This document shows, in pieces, positions 23,047-35,339 of a stretch of DNA of 64,000 nt (the stretch's first letter is position 1; each line of letters begins with the position of its first letter). The translations under genes were made by a program, and so were the position numbers. The stretch is from Sinotaia quadrata (Eukaryota; Mollusca; Gastropoda; Architaenioglossa; Viviparidae). The stretch lies in assembly GCA_028829895.1 (NCBI GenBank), contig CM054179.1:36146617-36210616 (forward strand), given 5' to 3'. The notes under the pieces are model-generated. The model saw only the letters and a list, made by a program, of their open reading frames with translations, did no database searches and had not been told where the DNA came from.

Positions 23047-23371
23047 ACTTTATTTTACGCCATAGTTTTCTCTGAATTGGTTGTTGTACACTATGTGACC
23101 ACTTTATTTTACGCCATAGTTTTCTCTGAATTGGTTGTTGTACACTATGTGACCACTTTATTTTACGCCATAGTTTTCTCTGAATTGGTTGTTGTACACT
23201 ATGTGACCACTTTATTTTACGCCATAATTTTCTCTGAATTGGTTGTTGTACACTATGTGACCACTTTATTTTACGCCATAATTTTCTCTGAATTGGTTGT
23301 TGTACACTATGTGACCACTTTATTTTACGCCATAATTTTCTCTGAATTGGTTGTTGTACACTATGTGACTA
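23047..23371. repeat. 54-bp minisatellite (6 copies)
   Basis: ACTTTATTTTACGCCATA starts at 23047, 23101, 23155, 23209, 23263 and 23317. Units are near identical; a G-to-A variant (CATAGTTTT to CATAATTTT) marks the last three. The 102-residue + frame is just this unit read 18 codons at a time. Confidence 0.98.
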
Positions 23372-23714
23372 CTTTAACTCCATGATCGTTTTCTCTGAAT
23401 TGATTTTAGCGCTTCATGTAATCACTTGCTATCTACGTAGGTTTCCACTCGTGATCGCTTAAAGCAAACACGTCTTTACTGTTGTCCGATTCAAGTAGGT
23501 CAGGGTGACCAGAAATGAAAAAAAACCACGACAGATACATACATAATTATAGAGCTTTAAGTTCAAAATGTTCTTTTGAATTTGATATACATGTAAGCAA
23601 ATTGTCATTGCCTTTCTATATTTTGTTTTTCTTTATCATTTATTAGTGAAAGCAAAATGAGTATGCCAAGAGTTATATATTTAAAAACACATCACTTGCA
23701 AAAGCTTATATTTA
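23372..23714. other. Single-copy spacer
   Basis: No array or gene recognised. Confidence 0.5.
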
Positions 23715-24640
23715 ATGATACACTAATAGCTAAGAAACACCAATAGTCAATGAAACACCGATAGTTAAAAATGACAAATAGTCAATGAAACAATAATATT
23801 TCAATAGCAAATGAAACACTAATACAAAAATATTAAATATTAATATAAATATTAAAATATAAAATATTAAAAATATTAAATATTTTAAAAAATCATCAAT
23901 ATTAATGAAACTTTAATAGCTGAGAAAGTTGATAGTCAATGAAACATTAACCTAAATAATTCAATAGTCATGGAAACATTAATAGCTAAGAAAGACCAAC
24001 AGTCAATTAATTAGCCAAAGAATACAACAGACACCAAAACTAACAAATACAACTAGCACATAAAAATCATTTAACCATAGAAAAACCAAAGGTCCACGAA
24101 ACACAATAGCCAATGACAGCTAAGAAAGACCAATAACCAAGTAGTCACATAAGCATAAGAAAAACCCAATTAGCCAAAGAAATATCAACAGCCAATAAAA
24201 CGCACTAGCCAACAAAACTAGCCAATAAAAATTCCATTAGCCATATAAATAGTAGAGGCAAAAGAAACATAATGAAACAGCAGTGACTAAGGAAATACCA
24301 ATAGCCTTTGCCACACCATAGCAATGAAATAGTCAATGAAATGCCATCGGCAGTGATAGCCAATAGCCTAATAAATACCAGTATTCATTAAAAGTCATAG
24401 ACAATGAAATCTTAATATTTTACGAAATACCAATAGCCAACAATTCACCTTTAAACTTTTAAATACCATAGACATAGAAATATCAATAAGCAGAACATAG
24501 CGAATAGAACTTTTAACATGGATGGAGCAAAAAATATTGACTGCCATTTGTAGAACCAATGAAATGTCAATTACCAGTTACAAGAATTCCTTAGAATCAG
24601 AAATACAATAGCCAAGAACTCACAGAAAGGCAATTAAGCA
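23715..24640. repeat. Old, heavily decayed CAATAGYCAATGAAA repeat field
   Basis: Words such as CCAATAGCCAATGAAAC, TAGCTAAGAAA and AAATACCAATAGCC recur throughout with irregular spacing near 22-25 bp. A nearly pure A/T insert lies at about 23820-23890. No clean unit boundaries remain. Confidence 0.75.
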
Positions 24641-24844
24641 CCAATCCCTTTTTGTTTAGTCCAAGTAAAAACTATTGACTGAAACTAATTTAAAATAAAC
24701 ATCAAGAAATTATCATGAATTAGAACTAAGATAAGATATGACTATTAGCTAAATAACAGCAAACACTAGAAGACTTTTTAAAACACAGAATATAGAAGTT
24801 ACAACTAATCGACTTTGTACAGTACAACTTGAAATAATTCCAAT

Positions 24845-24988
24845 GATAATGAATTTATCTGTTTCTAGAACATTTGCATTAATAATGAATATATCTGTTT
24901 CTAGAACATTTGCATTAATAATGAATATATCTGTTTTTAGAACTTTTGCATTAATAATGAATATATCTGTTTTTAAAACTTTTGCATA
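24845..24988. repeat. 36-bp minisatellite (4 copies)
   Basis: AATAATGAATATATCTGTTT recurs every 36 bp (24881, 24917, 24953), each followed by TAGAACATTTGCATT or a close variant. Confidence 0.96.
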
Positions 24989-25000
24989 TTTCATCGAATC

Positions 25001-25200
25001 ATTTGTGAATCGTTCAGCTTTAAGCGTTGGTAGTTATATAATAACTGTACTATTATTAATGAATTCAATTTGCAATTTGTAATTCTTTTGCTTTCTTAAT
25101 AATTTGTGAATCGTGCAGCTTTAAGCGTTGATAGTTATATAATAAATGTACTATTATTAATGAATTCAATTTGTAATTCTTTTGCTTTGTTAATAACATG
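25001..25200. repeat. 101-bp direct duplication
   Basis: ATTTGTGAATCGT at 25001 and again at 25102 starts two near-identical copies including GCTTTAAGCGTTG and TTATATAATAA. Confidence 0.95.
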
Positions 25201-26806
25201 TGGCACAGCTTCTTCAAGGGGGAATCTGCTAATTTTCACACGTGTACAATATGTTTTTATTTTCACTGCCAAGAGAATTAATCGTGTGCATATACCCATT
25301 GCACTACCTTTTTTTCAGCGCCTTCCGTATATTTTAAATATTTTCACAGCAAAAGAAAAAAAGTTAAATACAGAATTTAACTTAAGTGAAAGTGTAGTGT
25401 TAGGCACAAGGCCAACCTCATACAGACTGGATAGACCCGCATGAATCAGTACACATTCTCCACATTCGTAGTTTTCATTTTCAAAGTATTGTATCTCGGC
25501 ACATACACTTGAATTACCCATACTCTCGAGTTAAAAAGATAACAACAACCCTACTTTTGGAGCGCCACCCTGTGTTGGGATCGTGCATAACATGCTTGCG
25601 TTTGGTTGACTACGAACACTTGAGAAATACGAGAAAACAATGAACTCGGATAATAGACGATGCAGCGCTAACGAGTATAGAGACCCATTTATCATACAGG
25701 GCACCCAAAAATAATTATTGGAGTGTCAGAGCTAGCGCCTTACCTCCCCCTATCCACCCTTATCTCTGGTCATCAGTCATGTCGTTTTCTCCCTCCTTTC
25801 TCGCCTTTTCTCTGCCCCTTTCTCTCTCTCTCTCTCGCCTTCTCTCTTCTCTGTCCCAAAGGATAGAAAAACGGCGAGAAGTAGAAAATTGCCGAGTCGT
25901 GCTGACAAAAAGATGAGATGGATTTGTTGCCAGTTTCCTGCCACCAGGCAAACTAGAAAAGTATGGAGGGCTGGGACATTAGGAAGTGGTGATGAGGCAA
26001 CGGGGCGTGAGTGATGAGAAAAAAAGACTGCGAAAAAAAAGGAGAAGGGAAGAGAAGACTAGAAAGACATATCCCGATTAAATTTACAGGAAAAGTTAAT
26101 TGTGGAAAACGTCATCAGTAACAAAAATGAAAAACAACATCGACAAGAAAACAACAACTTCATCAAGGTTTCACCATCTACCAATCCATCTCGTCTTCTT
26201 CAGAATCTTCTTTGTCACAAAAGAGTCTCAAAATAAAATAATTATCGTTGGGGGAAAAACACGGATATGTTTACCATCTGTTAAAGAAGTATCGCAAAGC
26301 ATAGCACAAAAATTTCCGTTACAGTATTCAAACTGTTTTAAGTGTGTATATTCGTTTTTTTTTCCTCCGATGCGTGCGACCTGCGGTCCTACCAACAAAA
26401 AAAATTAAGAGAAAAGTAAGTTTTATATTGAAATAAGTATTCTAACATTGCGTTTTAAATAGTATTAATAAAATATACACCGATTCTTATGTGCAGATTT
26501 TGTTATTTTTCAAATAGTAGTATATAGGAAACAAACTACATAGTACACACTAATTGACAATAATTATGTGTCATAAACACTGAAGTTCCTGCCATTGAAA
26601 CAGTAATGTCATAAACGATGAAAATACTATTACAAGAATTAACGAACCCCTTTGCATTTATATAAATATATAATATAAATATGTATTTATGTAAATACTA
26701 CCACAGTCAGCAAAAATAAATGATTATGCATTTTATAACCCAACATATCTTATTTCTGAAACCATTTAAGTAAATTTAAATAGTAAAACTTTTACTCTCA
26801 GTACTG
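25201..26806. other. Long single-copy segment
   Basis: 1.6 kb with no array. It contains a pyrimidine-rich stretch at 25785-25860, a purine-rich stretch at 25960-26080 and a CTCF-like string at 25559-25580. Open frames (for example 26100-26408) lack recognisable domains. Confidence 0.55.
25559..25580 (+). promoter_or_regulatory. CTCF-like string
   Basis: GGAGCGCCACCCTGTGTTGG resembles the AGCGCCCCCTGnTGG form of the CTCF core with an inserted base. Judged from memory of the motif, so weak. Confidence 0.2.
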
Positions 26807-27105
26807 TGGTAAGACATTCAGGAGATATGGATATTTTATGGATAGATGTGCAGGAAATACACTGTACAGTGGTCAGACATACAGGAGATATGTAGTATAC
26901 TAGACAGACATGCAGGAGATATTTAGTATACCAGACAGACATGCAGGAGAAAAGGAGTACAATGGTCAGACATGCAAGAAATATGGAGTATACTAGACAG
27001 ACATGCAGGAGATATGTAGTATACTTGAAAGACATGCAGGAGATAAGGCGTACAGTGGTCAGACATGCAGGAGATATGGAGTATAATGGATAGATGTGCA
27101 TGAAA
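26807..27105. repeat. ~31-bp minisatellite (about 9 copies)
   Basis: AGACATGCAGGAGATATG repeats at 30-32-bp intervals (for example near 26906, 26938, 26968, 27000, 27031, 27062), followed by AGTATACTAGAC or GTACAGTGGTC. These two endings form a second layer of variation. Confidence 0.94.
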
Positions 27106-27261
27106 GTAATAATAGGTGCAGTGTGCTTAAAAAAAAAATCAGAGCTGAAACACTGTAAATAATTAAGAAAACTTTTACATGAAAAAGAAAGAAAAGATAG
27201 GAATATACAGTTTAAAAGTTAGCTGCTATAATTACGTACTACTTTTAACATCACTCGTTGT

Positions 27262-27555
27262 ACACAGATAAACTACTGCCATAAAAGTATACAGTCTACA
27301 CACTACAATTGTACAGAGATAAAGTACTGCCATAAAAGTATGCAGTCTACACATTACAATTGTACAGAGATAAACTACTGCCATAAAAGTATACAGTCCA
27401 CACACTACAATTGTACAGAGATAAACTACTGCCATAAACGTATACAGTCCACATACTCTCTTTGTACAGAGATACATTTCTGCCATGAAAGTATACAGTC
27501 TATATACTTCCATTATATAGAGATGAACTACTGCCACTAAATATACAGTCCACAG
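27262..27555. repeat. 51-bp minisatellite (about 6 copies)
   Basis: AGATAAACTACTGCCATAAA starts at 27266, 27317, 27368 and 27419 and continues. 51 is 17 codons, so both strands stay open (27232-27537 minus, 27340-27540 plus), a by-product of the period. Confidence 0.97.
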
Positions 27556-27904
27556 TTGTTGCTATAAGGAACAAATTTCCGAGGCAGTTTAAACAATAAC
27601 ACTTGAAAAAAAGATACTGGGATAAGGGCATTTTGTGCCGGAAATATTATGCCCACTATAACTGCAAAATTATCATTTCATCATTTTACTGATTTCAAGA
27701 GTGTGCGAGTTTTTGTATATGTGTGCCTGCACGAGTGTGTAGGTATGTGTATATGTGTGCCAATGTGTATATTTGTGTACGCAAATGCTTCGTTATGTGT
27801 GCGAGTGCGTATGTGGATACATGTATGTGCGTGTAATGCGAAAATAACATTTTTAAAGACAATAATTATTTACTTCCGTCTGTTAATGAATGACACATAC
27901 AACA
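27556..27904. other. Spacer with degenerate TG-rich run
   Basis: 27700-27840 is a degenerate GTGTG/GTATG run of alternating purine-pyrimidine character. No gene recognised. Confidence 0.55.
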
Positions 27905-28920
27905 GCTTAATGCATATAAATATTAAAATACTCAAGCCTTTTGATAAAAGAAGAAATATTTAAAGAAAACTCAATCAAGCCTTTTGAAAGAAGCAGAAAT
28001 ATTAAAATAATCAAGCCTTGTGATATAAATAGAAGTATTAAAATACTCAAGCCTTTTGATATGTAGCAATATTAAAATACTCAAAAGCCTTTTGATATGA
28101 AGAAATTTAAAAATACTTAAACCTTGTAATATGTAGAAATATTTAAATAATTAAGACTTTTGATGTGTAGAATTATTCAAATACTGAAGCCTTTGTCTTA
28201 TAAGTATAAATATTAAAAACACCACTCTTCAGAAGTAACAAACTTAGTTTCCTTTCATGCAACTGTATTGTGATGTAAATATAAATATTAAGACACAGCC
28301 TTGTAGATATAAATATTAAAACACAGCCTTGTAGATATAAAAACACATTAAAACACAGGCTTGTAGATATAAATATTAAAACACAGGCTTGTAGATATAA
28401 ATGTTAAAACACAGCCTTGTAGATATAAATATTAAAACACAGCCTTGTAGATATAAATATTAAAACACAGCCTTGTAGATATAAATATTAAAACACAGCC
28501 TTGTAGATATAAATATTAAAACACAGCCTTGTAATGTAAATATTACGACACAGCCTTGTAGATATAAATATTAAAAAACAGCCTTGTAATGTAAATATAT
28601 ATATTAATACTCAACCTTGTAAATATTAGAGAGTGCACACTGTTGTTATTATAAATATTAAGCACACTGCCTTTTGATGAATATATAATAAAGCTTATAA
28701 CCTTTTAATCTTACTATAAATAATTCAGCACGCAGCCTTTTGATGTTACTATGAATAATAAAGCACACAGCCTTTAATTCAGTATGCAGCCTTTTGATGT
28801 TACTATGAATAATAAAGCACACAGCCTTTAATTCAGTATGCAGCCTTTTGATGTTACTATAAATAATTCAGCACGCAACCTTTTGATATTAGTATAAGTA
28901 CTAAAACATTCAACCTGTCC
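27905..28920. repeat. 1-kb array of three related subfamilies (~38, 28 and ~54 bp)
   Basis: All units share AGCCTTKTGATAT or AGCCTTGTAGATAT followed by AAATATTAAAA. 27905-28200 has diverged 35-40-bp units with CTCAAGCC. 28290-28620 has regular 28-bp units (CAGCCTTGTAGATATAAATA at 28296, 28324 and on). 28660-28900 has ~54-bp units with CAGCCTTTTGATGTTACTAT and CAGCCTTTAATTCAGTATG. One ancestral motif seems to have been amplified three times with different unit lengths. Confidence 0.92.
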
Positions 28921-29051
28921 GCGTAATTGTGAGAACTAAGCAGCAGTCCTTTTGATTAACTGTAATATGAAGGCGCTCGCTAGTTTGGTTTCAAAATCAA
29001 TAAGTAAAAGTTTTCTGCAGCTCAGTCACCTTGGCATATTATAAAACAAAC

Positions 29052-29248
29052 TGTCTTCAAACTAGACCTAAAAAGAAATTGTCTTCAAACTAGACCAAAA
29101 ACGAAATTGTCTTCAAACTAGACCTAAAAAGAAATTGTCTTCAAACTAGACCTAAAAAGAAATTGTCTTCAAACTAGACCTAAAAAGAAATTGTCTTCAA
29201 ACTAGACCTAAAAGGAAATTGTCTTCAAACTAGACCTAAAAAGAAATT
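29052..29248. repeat. 28-bp minisatellite (7 copies)
   Basis: TGTCTTCAAACTAGACCTAA repeats every 28 bp from 29052 (29080, 29108 and on). Copies differ by single bases. Confidence 0.98.
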
Positions 29249-30003
29249 AAACCGCACCCCTTGTCTTTACAGTTTTATCGGATTTTAGAGCTAAATCATT
29301 GGTCTGCAGATAAAGAAAACTCATTCATCAGACTTGAATAGTTATGTCACCATCATCTTGTACATGTAATTTATATAAACATGTGTCGTGTTTATGTATT
29401 GTGTCGTGTTTTTGTATTGTGTCGTGTTTATGCATGTGTACAAGTTTATACATATATTAATTTAGCAAAACAACAATTGAGTTTACTGAAAGAAAATTTA
29501 ACTTTTGGTCATACCATCTTGATTCATTATTTAATTCCTGTTGCTACTATCATTGTATAATATCATCAAATCAGAGATGTTGGGTAGCTAAAAATAAATA
29601 AATAAATATTCGCTGTACGTAAACACACCAGTCTGATGAGAAGTGTGTAGTGCAATGTAGGTATAATAATTAAGTTAACAACTGAAACAATTTTTATTAG
29701 ACTTGTACAGTTATATCCAGCTCTGATGAATTTGGTGTAATGGAAAATGCATTCGATTTTTATAGCCATCACCAGAAATATAAATGTTTCGGTTTGATGG
29801 GGTTTTACATTAACTGTTTCACAGCTATTAATACGTTTGTTGGCCTACTGGATGTCTGCATCTGGCTTCCATTCTTACAGACAAATGCAGTGCTGGAATA
29901 TCACGGATGTAACAGTCACACGAGTGGAATAGTCACGCGTGTGTACACATCAGAATAAAAGCAGTGTATATCGTGACTAATAATCTGTTGCCCACCTCCA
30001 TTG
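29249..30003. other. Single-copy spacer
   Basis: A small 18-20-bp triplet repeat (GTGTCGTGTTTATGTATT) sits at 29384-29440. A 72-residue + frame at 29740-29958 has no recognisable domain. Confidence 0.5.
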
Positions 30004-30205
30004 CATACCGCTCGAGTGTCAGAGAGTTATTCTCCATTGCACACTGCTCGAGTGTCAGAGAGTTATTCTCCATTGCACACCGCTCGAGTGTCAGAGAGTT
30101 AGAGAAATATTCTCCACTGCACACCGCTCGAGTGTCAGAGAGTTAGAGAAGTATTCTCCACTGCACACCGCTCGAGTGTCAGAGTGTTAATGAAGTATTC
30201 TCCAT
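30004..30205. repeat. 36-bp array switching to 44-bp units
   Basis: GCTCGAGTGTCAGAGAGTTA starts at 30010, 30046 and 30082 (36 bp), then 30126 and 30170 (44 bp, with AGAGAAGT inserted). Each unit contains the palindrome CTCGAG and therefore a CpG. Confidence 0.96.
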
Positions 30206-31261
30206 GAGCGCAGTGCAATAAGTAACACGGACTATTTTCATTCGAGTTTTAATAAGTTTAATAGTAAACACCTGTATACCAACTGTAACACCTGCACAGT
30301 TAAACACTTGAATTGGACCTTCAATACTTGTAAGGACCTGTACCCATGTGCAGGCGCACAGCTATAGGACCTTTGGCCTGTCAGTAAATGCTTTGTAGTA
30401 CAAGCAAAGAAAGACCAGCCATATGTCTTCTAGTTTTCCACCTCATACGGTCTACCTATGTCACGCTTGCTCTACAATGTACCAAGCTCAGTAAAGAAGA
30501 GAGCGTTGAGTAAATATCGCTACTTAATGTATCAGTAATTCAAAATTAAAAACTCACATTTTATTTTAAAATGATATTGGTTCTATTTTTGTACATCCAT
30601 CCCCCACCTCCCCGAAATATTTAGCACCTCTCCTTCCACTCACTCCAACGCCCAGACCCACTGGCAGAAATGATAATCGGTTACAGAAACCATCATTGAT
30701 TTGAAATGCTAGTAAGGACTTAATCTGTCCCGTTGCATGGCAATAATTGGTGGGTCACGTGTTCTATTGGGAGCCCGTTACTTGTATTACAATATATTTC
30801 TCTCATGTTGGTAACAGTTGCAGTGTAGTTGCCTGAGATTTGCAATTTACATTTTATCTTCTTACAAAGAAATTCTCAGACAGTTTTTTTTATATTACAG
30901 TTATTATTTCATTAATGTTGAAAATTATAATTTGTAACATTCAATTAGTAAGGCAGAAGAGATGAAAAAATGTAGGGATCATACTAGTATAAGTACTATA
31001 TATCTAAGTAAAATCTGCTTTCTTAATCACTACTCTTCACAACTGTCTTTACTTCCAATACACATTTCGGACAAGAAATACAAATTGTTTTGTAAGTAGA
31101 ATTATAAATTTAATTTACATCCGCAAATGAAATACAAATGCAAATATATACATGAGAATGAATACAAAAAAAGAAAAAGTAGAACATTTCAATTTACCAA
31201 TATTAATAACAGAGTAGCTTTTGTAACAATTACTGCAAGCGCACACAATAAAAAATATCAA
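30206..31261. other. Single-copy spacer
   Basis: About 1 kb. Short repeated words (CACCTGTATACC, CACCTGCACAG) near 30270-30360. No gene recognised. Confidence 0.5.
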
Positions 31262-31790
31262 TGAATGTCTTTAATAAGTCTTGATATAAGTACATTTAAG
31301 TCTTGAAGTGTGCTTATAATTGTGTCTTGAAGTATGCGCATTTTTGTCTTGAAGCGAACATGTTTAAATCTTGAAGTGAACACGCTGATGTCTTGCAGTG
31401 AACACATAGATTTCTTGAAGTGGACATATTGATTTTTTAAAAAGTGAATACACTGATTTCGTGAATTGAGCACATTGCTTTCTTGAAGCGAACACATTTA
31501 AATCTTGAAGCGAACACGTTTAAATCTTGAAGTGAACACGTTTAAATATTAAACCGAACACGTTTAAATCTTGAAGTGAACACGTTTAAATATTGAAGTG
31601 AACACGTTTAAATCTTGAAGTGAACACGTTTAAATCTTGAAGAGAACTCTTTTAAATCTTGAAGTGAACACGTTTAAATCTTTGAAGCGAACACGTTTAA
31701 ATCTTGAAGTGAACACGTTTGAATCTTGAAGTGAACAAGTTTAAATCTTGAAGTGAACACATTTAAATCTTGAACAAATGTTTCTTGAAG
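31262..31790. repeat. 22-bp minisatellite (about 24 copies)
   Basis: Core AAATCTTGAAGTGAACACGT repeats every 22 bp. Copies left of about 31490 are diverged; those from 31490 to 31780 are near identical. Confidence 0.97.
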
Positions 31791-31851
31791 TTTGAAAGAA
31801 ATGATGATGAATGTATAGGTACATTATTTCGTACACTTGTGCCACGTTCTG

Positions 31852-32360
31852 TACTTGTAAATAGAGATTAACTTCACTATAACTGTAAATAGAGATTAAC
31901 TTCACTATAACTGTAAATAGAGATTAACTTCACTATAACTGTAAATAGAGATTAACTTCACTATAACTGTAAATAGAGATTAACTTCACTATAACTGTAA
32001 ATAGAAATTAACTTCACTCTATAAATATAAATAGATATTAACTTCACTATAACTGTAAATAGAGATTAACTTCACTCTATAACTGTAAAAAGAGATTAAC
32101 TTCACTATAACTGTAAATAGAGATTAACTTCACTCTATAATTGTAAAGAGAGATTAACTTCACTCTATAATTGTAAATAGTGATTAAGTCACTCTATAAT
32201 TGTAAAAAGAGATTAACTTCACTCTATAATTATAAATAGAGATTAACGTCACTCTATACTTGTAAAAAGAGATTAACTTCACTCTTGTCATATACATAGA
32301 GATTTCCATTACTCTACACTTGCAAATAGGGATCAACTTCTCTCAGTATACTTGTAAACA
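31852..32360. repeat. 28-bp minisatellite grading to 30-bp units
   Basis: ATAGAGATTAACTTCACTAT repeats every 28 bp from 31861. From about 32010 many units gain CT (CACTCTATAA), giving 30 bp, and then degenerate toward 32360. Confidence 0.97.
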
Positions 32361-32439
32361 TACGGGTTTGTAATACCGTATGTGTGTAAATGTATATAGA
32401 TATTTGCGGCCCATCACACCTGAAAGGGGACATTTTGCT

Positions 32440-32690
32440 AAAATTCTGTACATGTGAACAGATGTATGTCACATATTGTAAGTTTGCTTCGCATTTTGTA
32501 CAAGAAAATAGAATTTATTTTATTGCACCTGTATATGTAAAAAGAAGCAAGGTACACATTGTACATGTAATCAAAAGTTGGGTACTCACTGTATATGTAA
32601 ATAAAATATTGCTATTCATTGGTCATGTCAACATGTTTGTTACACAATGTACGTGTAAATATAATGATTATATGTTCCGGATGTGATAAC
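32440..32690. repeat. Decayed ~44-bp repeat around TGTACATGTAA
   Basis: Words such as ATTGTACATGTAA, CTGTATATGTAAA and AATGTACGTGTAAA recur five or so times. It may be the far decayed end of the preceding array, which also uses TGTAAATA. Confidence 0.6.
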
Positions 32691-33074
32691 AATACTAAAA
32701 GAACAGCGTAGAGCTCCACGTCTGTAAGAGTCGATTATCCGATCTCTGATTATCCGATTACATTTTTAATTATCTGGAAACATTTCAGATACAGATCTTG
32801 ATACAGATCATAATAAAAATTTAAATGCTTACCAAGAGAAGGGGAGAGTAAAATTCTAGGACTCAGTCGCCGACAAAAGTGGTGGTTCTCGTTAGGGACT
32901 TCTGACAAAGGAAGACGACGCTGGCGCTGAGAAGAGCACAATGCAATCTGTTCACGTGATCACTCTCCGTGCAATTCATCTCCGTCACCCCACCCCCGCC
33001 CTCACCTCCCTTGGCTTCTGTCTTCTTACTCTCTCTCATTCGTACATTCAGATTACATTAGTCATTGTGAGATG
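32691..33074. other. Single-copy spacer with GATTATCCGAT duplication
   Basis: GATTATCCGAT occurs twice within 32733-32760, next to TAATTATCTGGAA. Such ATTATCCG strings recall the termini of pogo/Tigger-type DNA transposons, but I see no matching inverted partner or transposase. Confidence 0.35.
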
Positions 33075-34035
33075 TCCAGGTTTTTATGAGCGTTTAGTGC
33101 TCAGTGAACTGCAAATTTTAGTGCTTTGTGAAATGTCAGCAACTTTAGTGCTCAGTGAAATGTCAGCAATGTTAGCATTTTATGAGCGGTAAACTACGTT
33201 AGTGCTTTGTGGGATGCTTATTTTTTATGAACGGTAAGTTACGTTAGTTCTCTGTGAGGTGTCAGCAACGTTAGTGCTTTGTGAAATGTCAGTAATGTTA
33301 GCGGGGTTAATGTAAGCAAAGCTAGTGTTTTGTGAAATGTCAGCACTGTTAGTTTTATGAGCCGTAAGCTACATTACTGCTTTGTGGTATATCAGTGCTT
33401 TTATGAACGGTAAGTTAAGTTAGTGCTCTGTGAGATATCAGCAACGTTAGTGTATTGTGAGATGTCAGTAACGTTAGTGTTTTGTGATATGTCAGTAACG
33501 TTAGAGTTTGTGAGCTGAGCTGTAACGTTAGTGTTTTCTGAGCTGAGCTGTAACGTTAGTGGTTTCTGAGCTGAGCTGTGAACTGTTAGTTATGTTAGTG
33601 CATTGTGAACTGTGAGTTGTGAACTACGTTAGTGCTTAATGAGATGAGTTGTGAGTTACGTTAATGATCATATTATCCGAACTTTACACTATGTTAGTGC
33701 TCTGTAAGTCGAACTAAAAGCTATATTAGTGCTTGGTGAGCTGTGAGTTTTGAAAATGCGTAGTGAGCTGTCTGCTATATTCGTGTTTTTATGAGCGAAG
33801 CTGTGAACTACGTTAGAGCTTTGTACTGAACTGTGGTATATGATGTATATTGCAGGTGAACAATGATTGTATTTTGTAAGCCGAACTGGGAAAAATAATA
33901 GTACTTTGTAGTAAGCTGAACTGTGAACAATAATAGTGCTTTGTAATCTGAACTGTGAGCAATGATACTACTTAGTGAGTTGTGAGGTATATTAGTGCTG
34001 TGTGAATCGAGCTGTGAATTATGTTAATGCTTTGT
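33075..34035. repeat. ~1-kb degenerate array around CGTTAGTGCTTTGTGA
   Basis: Dozens of copies of GTTAGTGCTTTGTGA and GATGTCAGCAACGTTAGTG, with spacing of roughly 25-40 bp, some with GAGCTGAGCTGTAA or TATGAGCGGTAA. Much internal indel variation, so it is old and repeatedly rearranged. Confidence 0.9.
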
Positions 34036-34127
34036 ATTGTATTCCAGTTTTCCTTTCCATATGGATAATCCTGGATTACTCGGATGTATGTGATTCTAAC
34101 TAGTCCAGATTTGTGGTCTCCACTATT

Positions 34128-34500
34128 ATTTTGTCTATAAATACCAAACGTCAGGATTATAAACTGTTCTTTGTATAAACACAAAATGTTTAGATTTTAA
34201 ACTAGTCTTTGTATAAATATAAAAACATTTAGATTATACACTGTTTGAATAAGCACAAAAAGTTTAAATTGTACCCTACTCTTTCTAAAAATGGAAACGC
34301 TAAGATTGTAATCAAATTTTGTATAAATTCTAAACGCTTGGATCGTAAACAACTCTTTGTATAAACACAAGACGTCACAACTGTAAACTATTCTATTTAT
34401 AAATACCAAACGTTAGGATTGTAAAGTACTGCTTGTAGAAGCACAAAACGACTTTTGGATTGAAAACTAATTTATGTAAATACAATCAACGCCTTTCTAT
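34128..34500. repeat. ~42-bp degenerate minisatellite
   Basis: About nine diverged units of TTTGTATAAACACAAAACG followed by TTAGGATTGTAAACT. Confidence 0.88.
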
Positions 34501-34574
34501 TACACTATTTTAAATGAATTAATTTTGCTGGTTAAACACATTGAAACTATATCGATTCAAAAGTATGGAAGCAA

Positions 34575-34935
34575 CAAAGCGTTGTGTATTATCTTATACA
34601 TATTGATAACGTTATGTTGGAAAAGAAAGTGGATTGATGGGGGCTCAATATATTGTTTAAAAGACGGATTTATCTTTTCCTTTCGTAAGACGTTTTCGAC
34701 CTATAGAAATATTGTGTGAAGGTAAATCTTTGTCTTTGATGTGGGAGAGAGAAAATATTTACAGCACCCGCACAACCGCCAAGTGAGAAAGACGAAAGGT
34801 GTCTTCTGGAGAATTATTTATAACAAAAATTAAGATTCTCACCACTTGTAATTATTTATGGATGACTAATTAATAATAATAATAATAAGAAGAAGAATAA
34901 TCATTAACTAGGTGGCGATGGGGTCACATACTTAG
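34575..34935 (-). repeat. Dispersed element, copy B (inverted partner of 1245-1575)
   Basis: 34741-34853 reversed matches 1318-1430 at 96 of 113 positions. Matching also continues through AAAGACGGATTTATC (about 34661) and TCTTATACATATTGATAAC (about 34592). The ends near GTCACATAC at 34923 and near 34575 are approximate. No coding frame is shared between the copies. Confidence 0.75.
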
Positions 34936-35339
34936 CCAAATAAAATGAAAAGCGCGCCTTCGTCATTGCGAATTTTTGTAATCTAAAGTTTTCACAGCTG
35001 TTCGTTCTTAGGAAACGTTTAAAATGATAAAGCTGGACACTCGACGCTTACAATCAGACAAACATCACAATCAGAAGCACAACATGTGCGAAGTCAATTA
35101 CTTGTCGTAAGTCATGACGTCATCAGTGTAACATGAAATGTGTTCTTCGCACAGCGTAAAGCAAGTGAACCGGAAGTAACCTGACCTCCGTGACTCGAAA
35201 GATCACCTGCATGCACATTTCTCTGAATTGGTCTAAGGCATCACATTGCCAGACATGACTATGGTATGATATGACAAATCTTAATTAAAGTATGACATAA
35301 CAAGCCGTGATTGTCTATGACGATATTGAATACGACACC
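34936..35339. other. Single-copy spacer with CRE palindrome at 35115-35122
   Basis: Less AT-rich than average. ATGACGTCAT at 35114-35123 is a ten-base perfect palindrome holding the CRE consensus. No gene recognised. Confidence 0.4.

Noticed and set aside
23077..23385. 102-residue frame with an 18-residue repeat
   Set aside because: Unit length of 54 bp is a multiple of three and contains no stop in this phase. No flanking coding sequence.
29631..29640. CTGATGAG as a hammerhead ribozyme core
   Set aside because: No stem II nor GAAA follows at the required place; other CTGATG words in the window fail likewise.
30004..30205. CRISPR-like look of several short regular repeats
   Set aside because: Units abut directly with no unique spacers, there are no cas genes, and the DNA is clearly eukaryotic in style.
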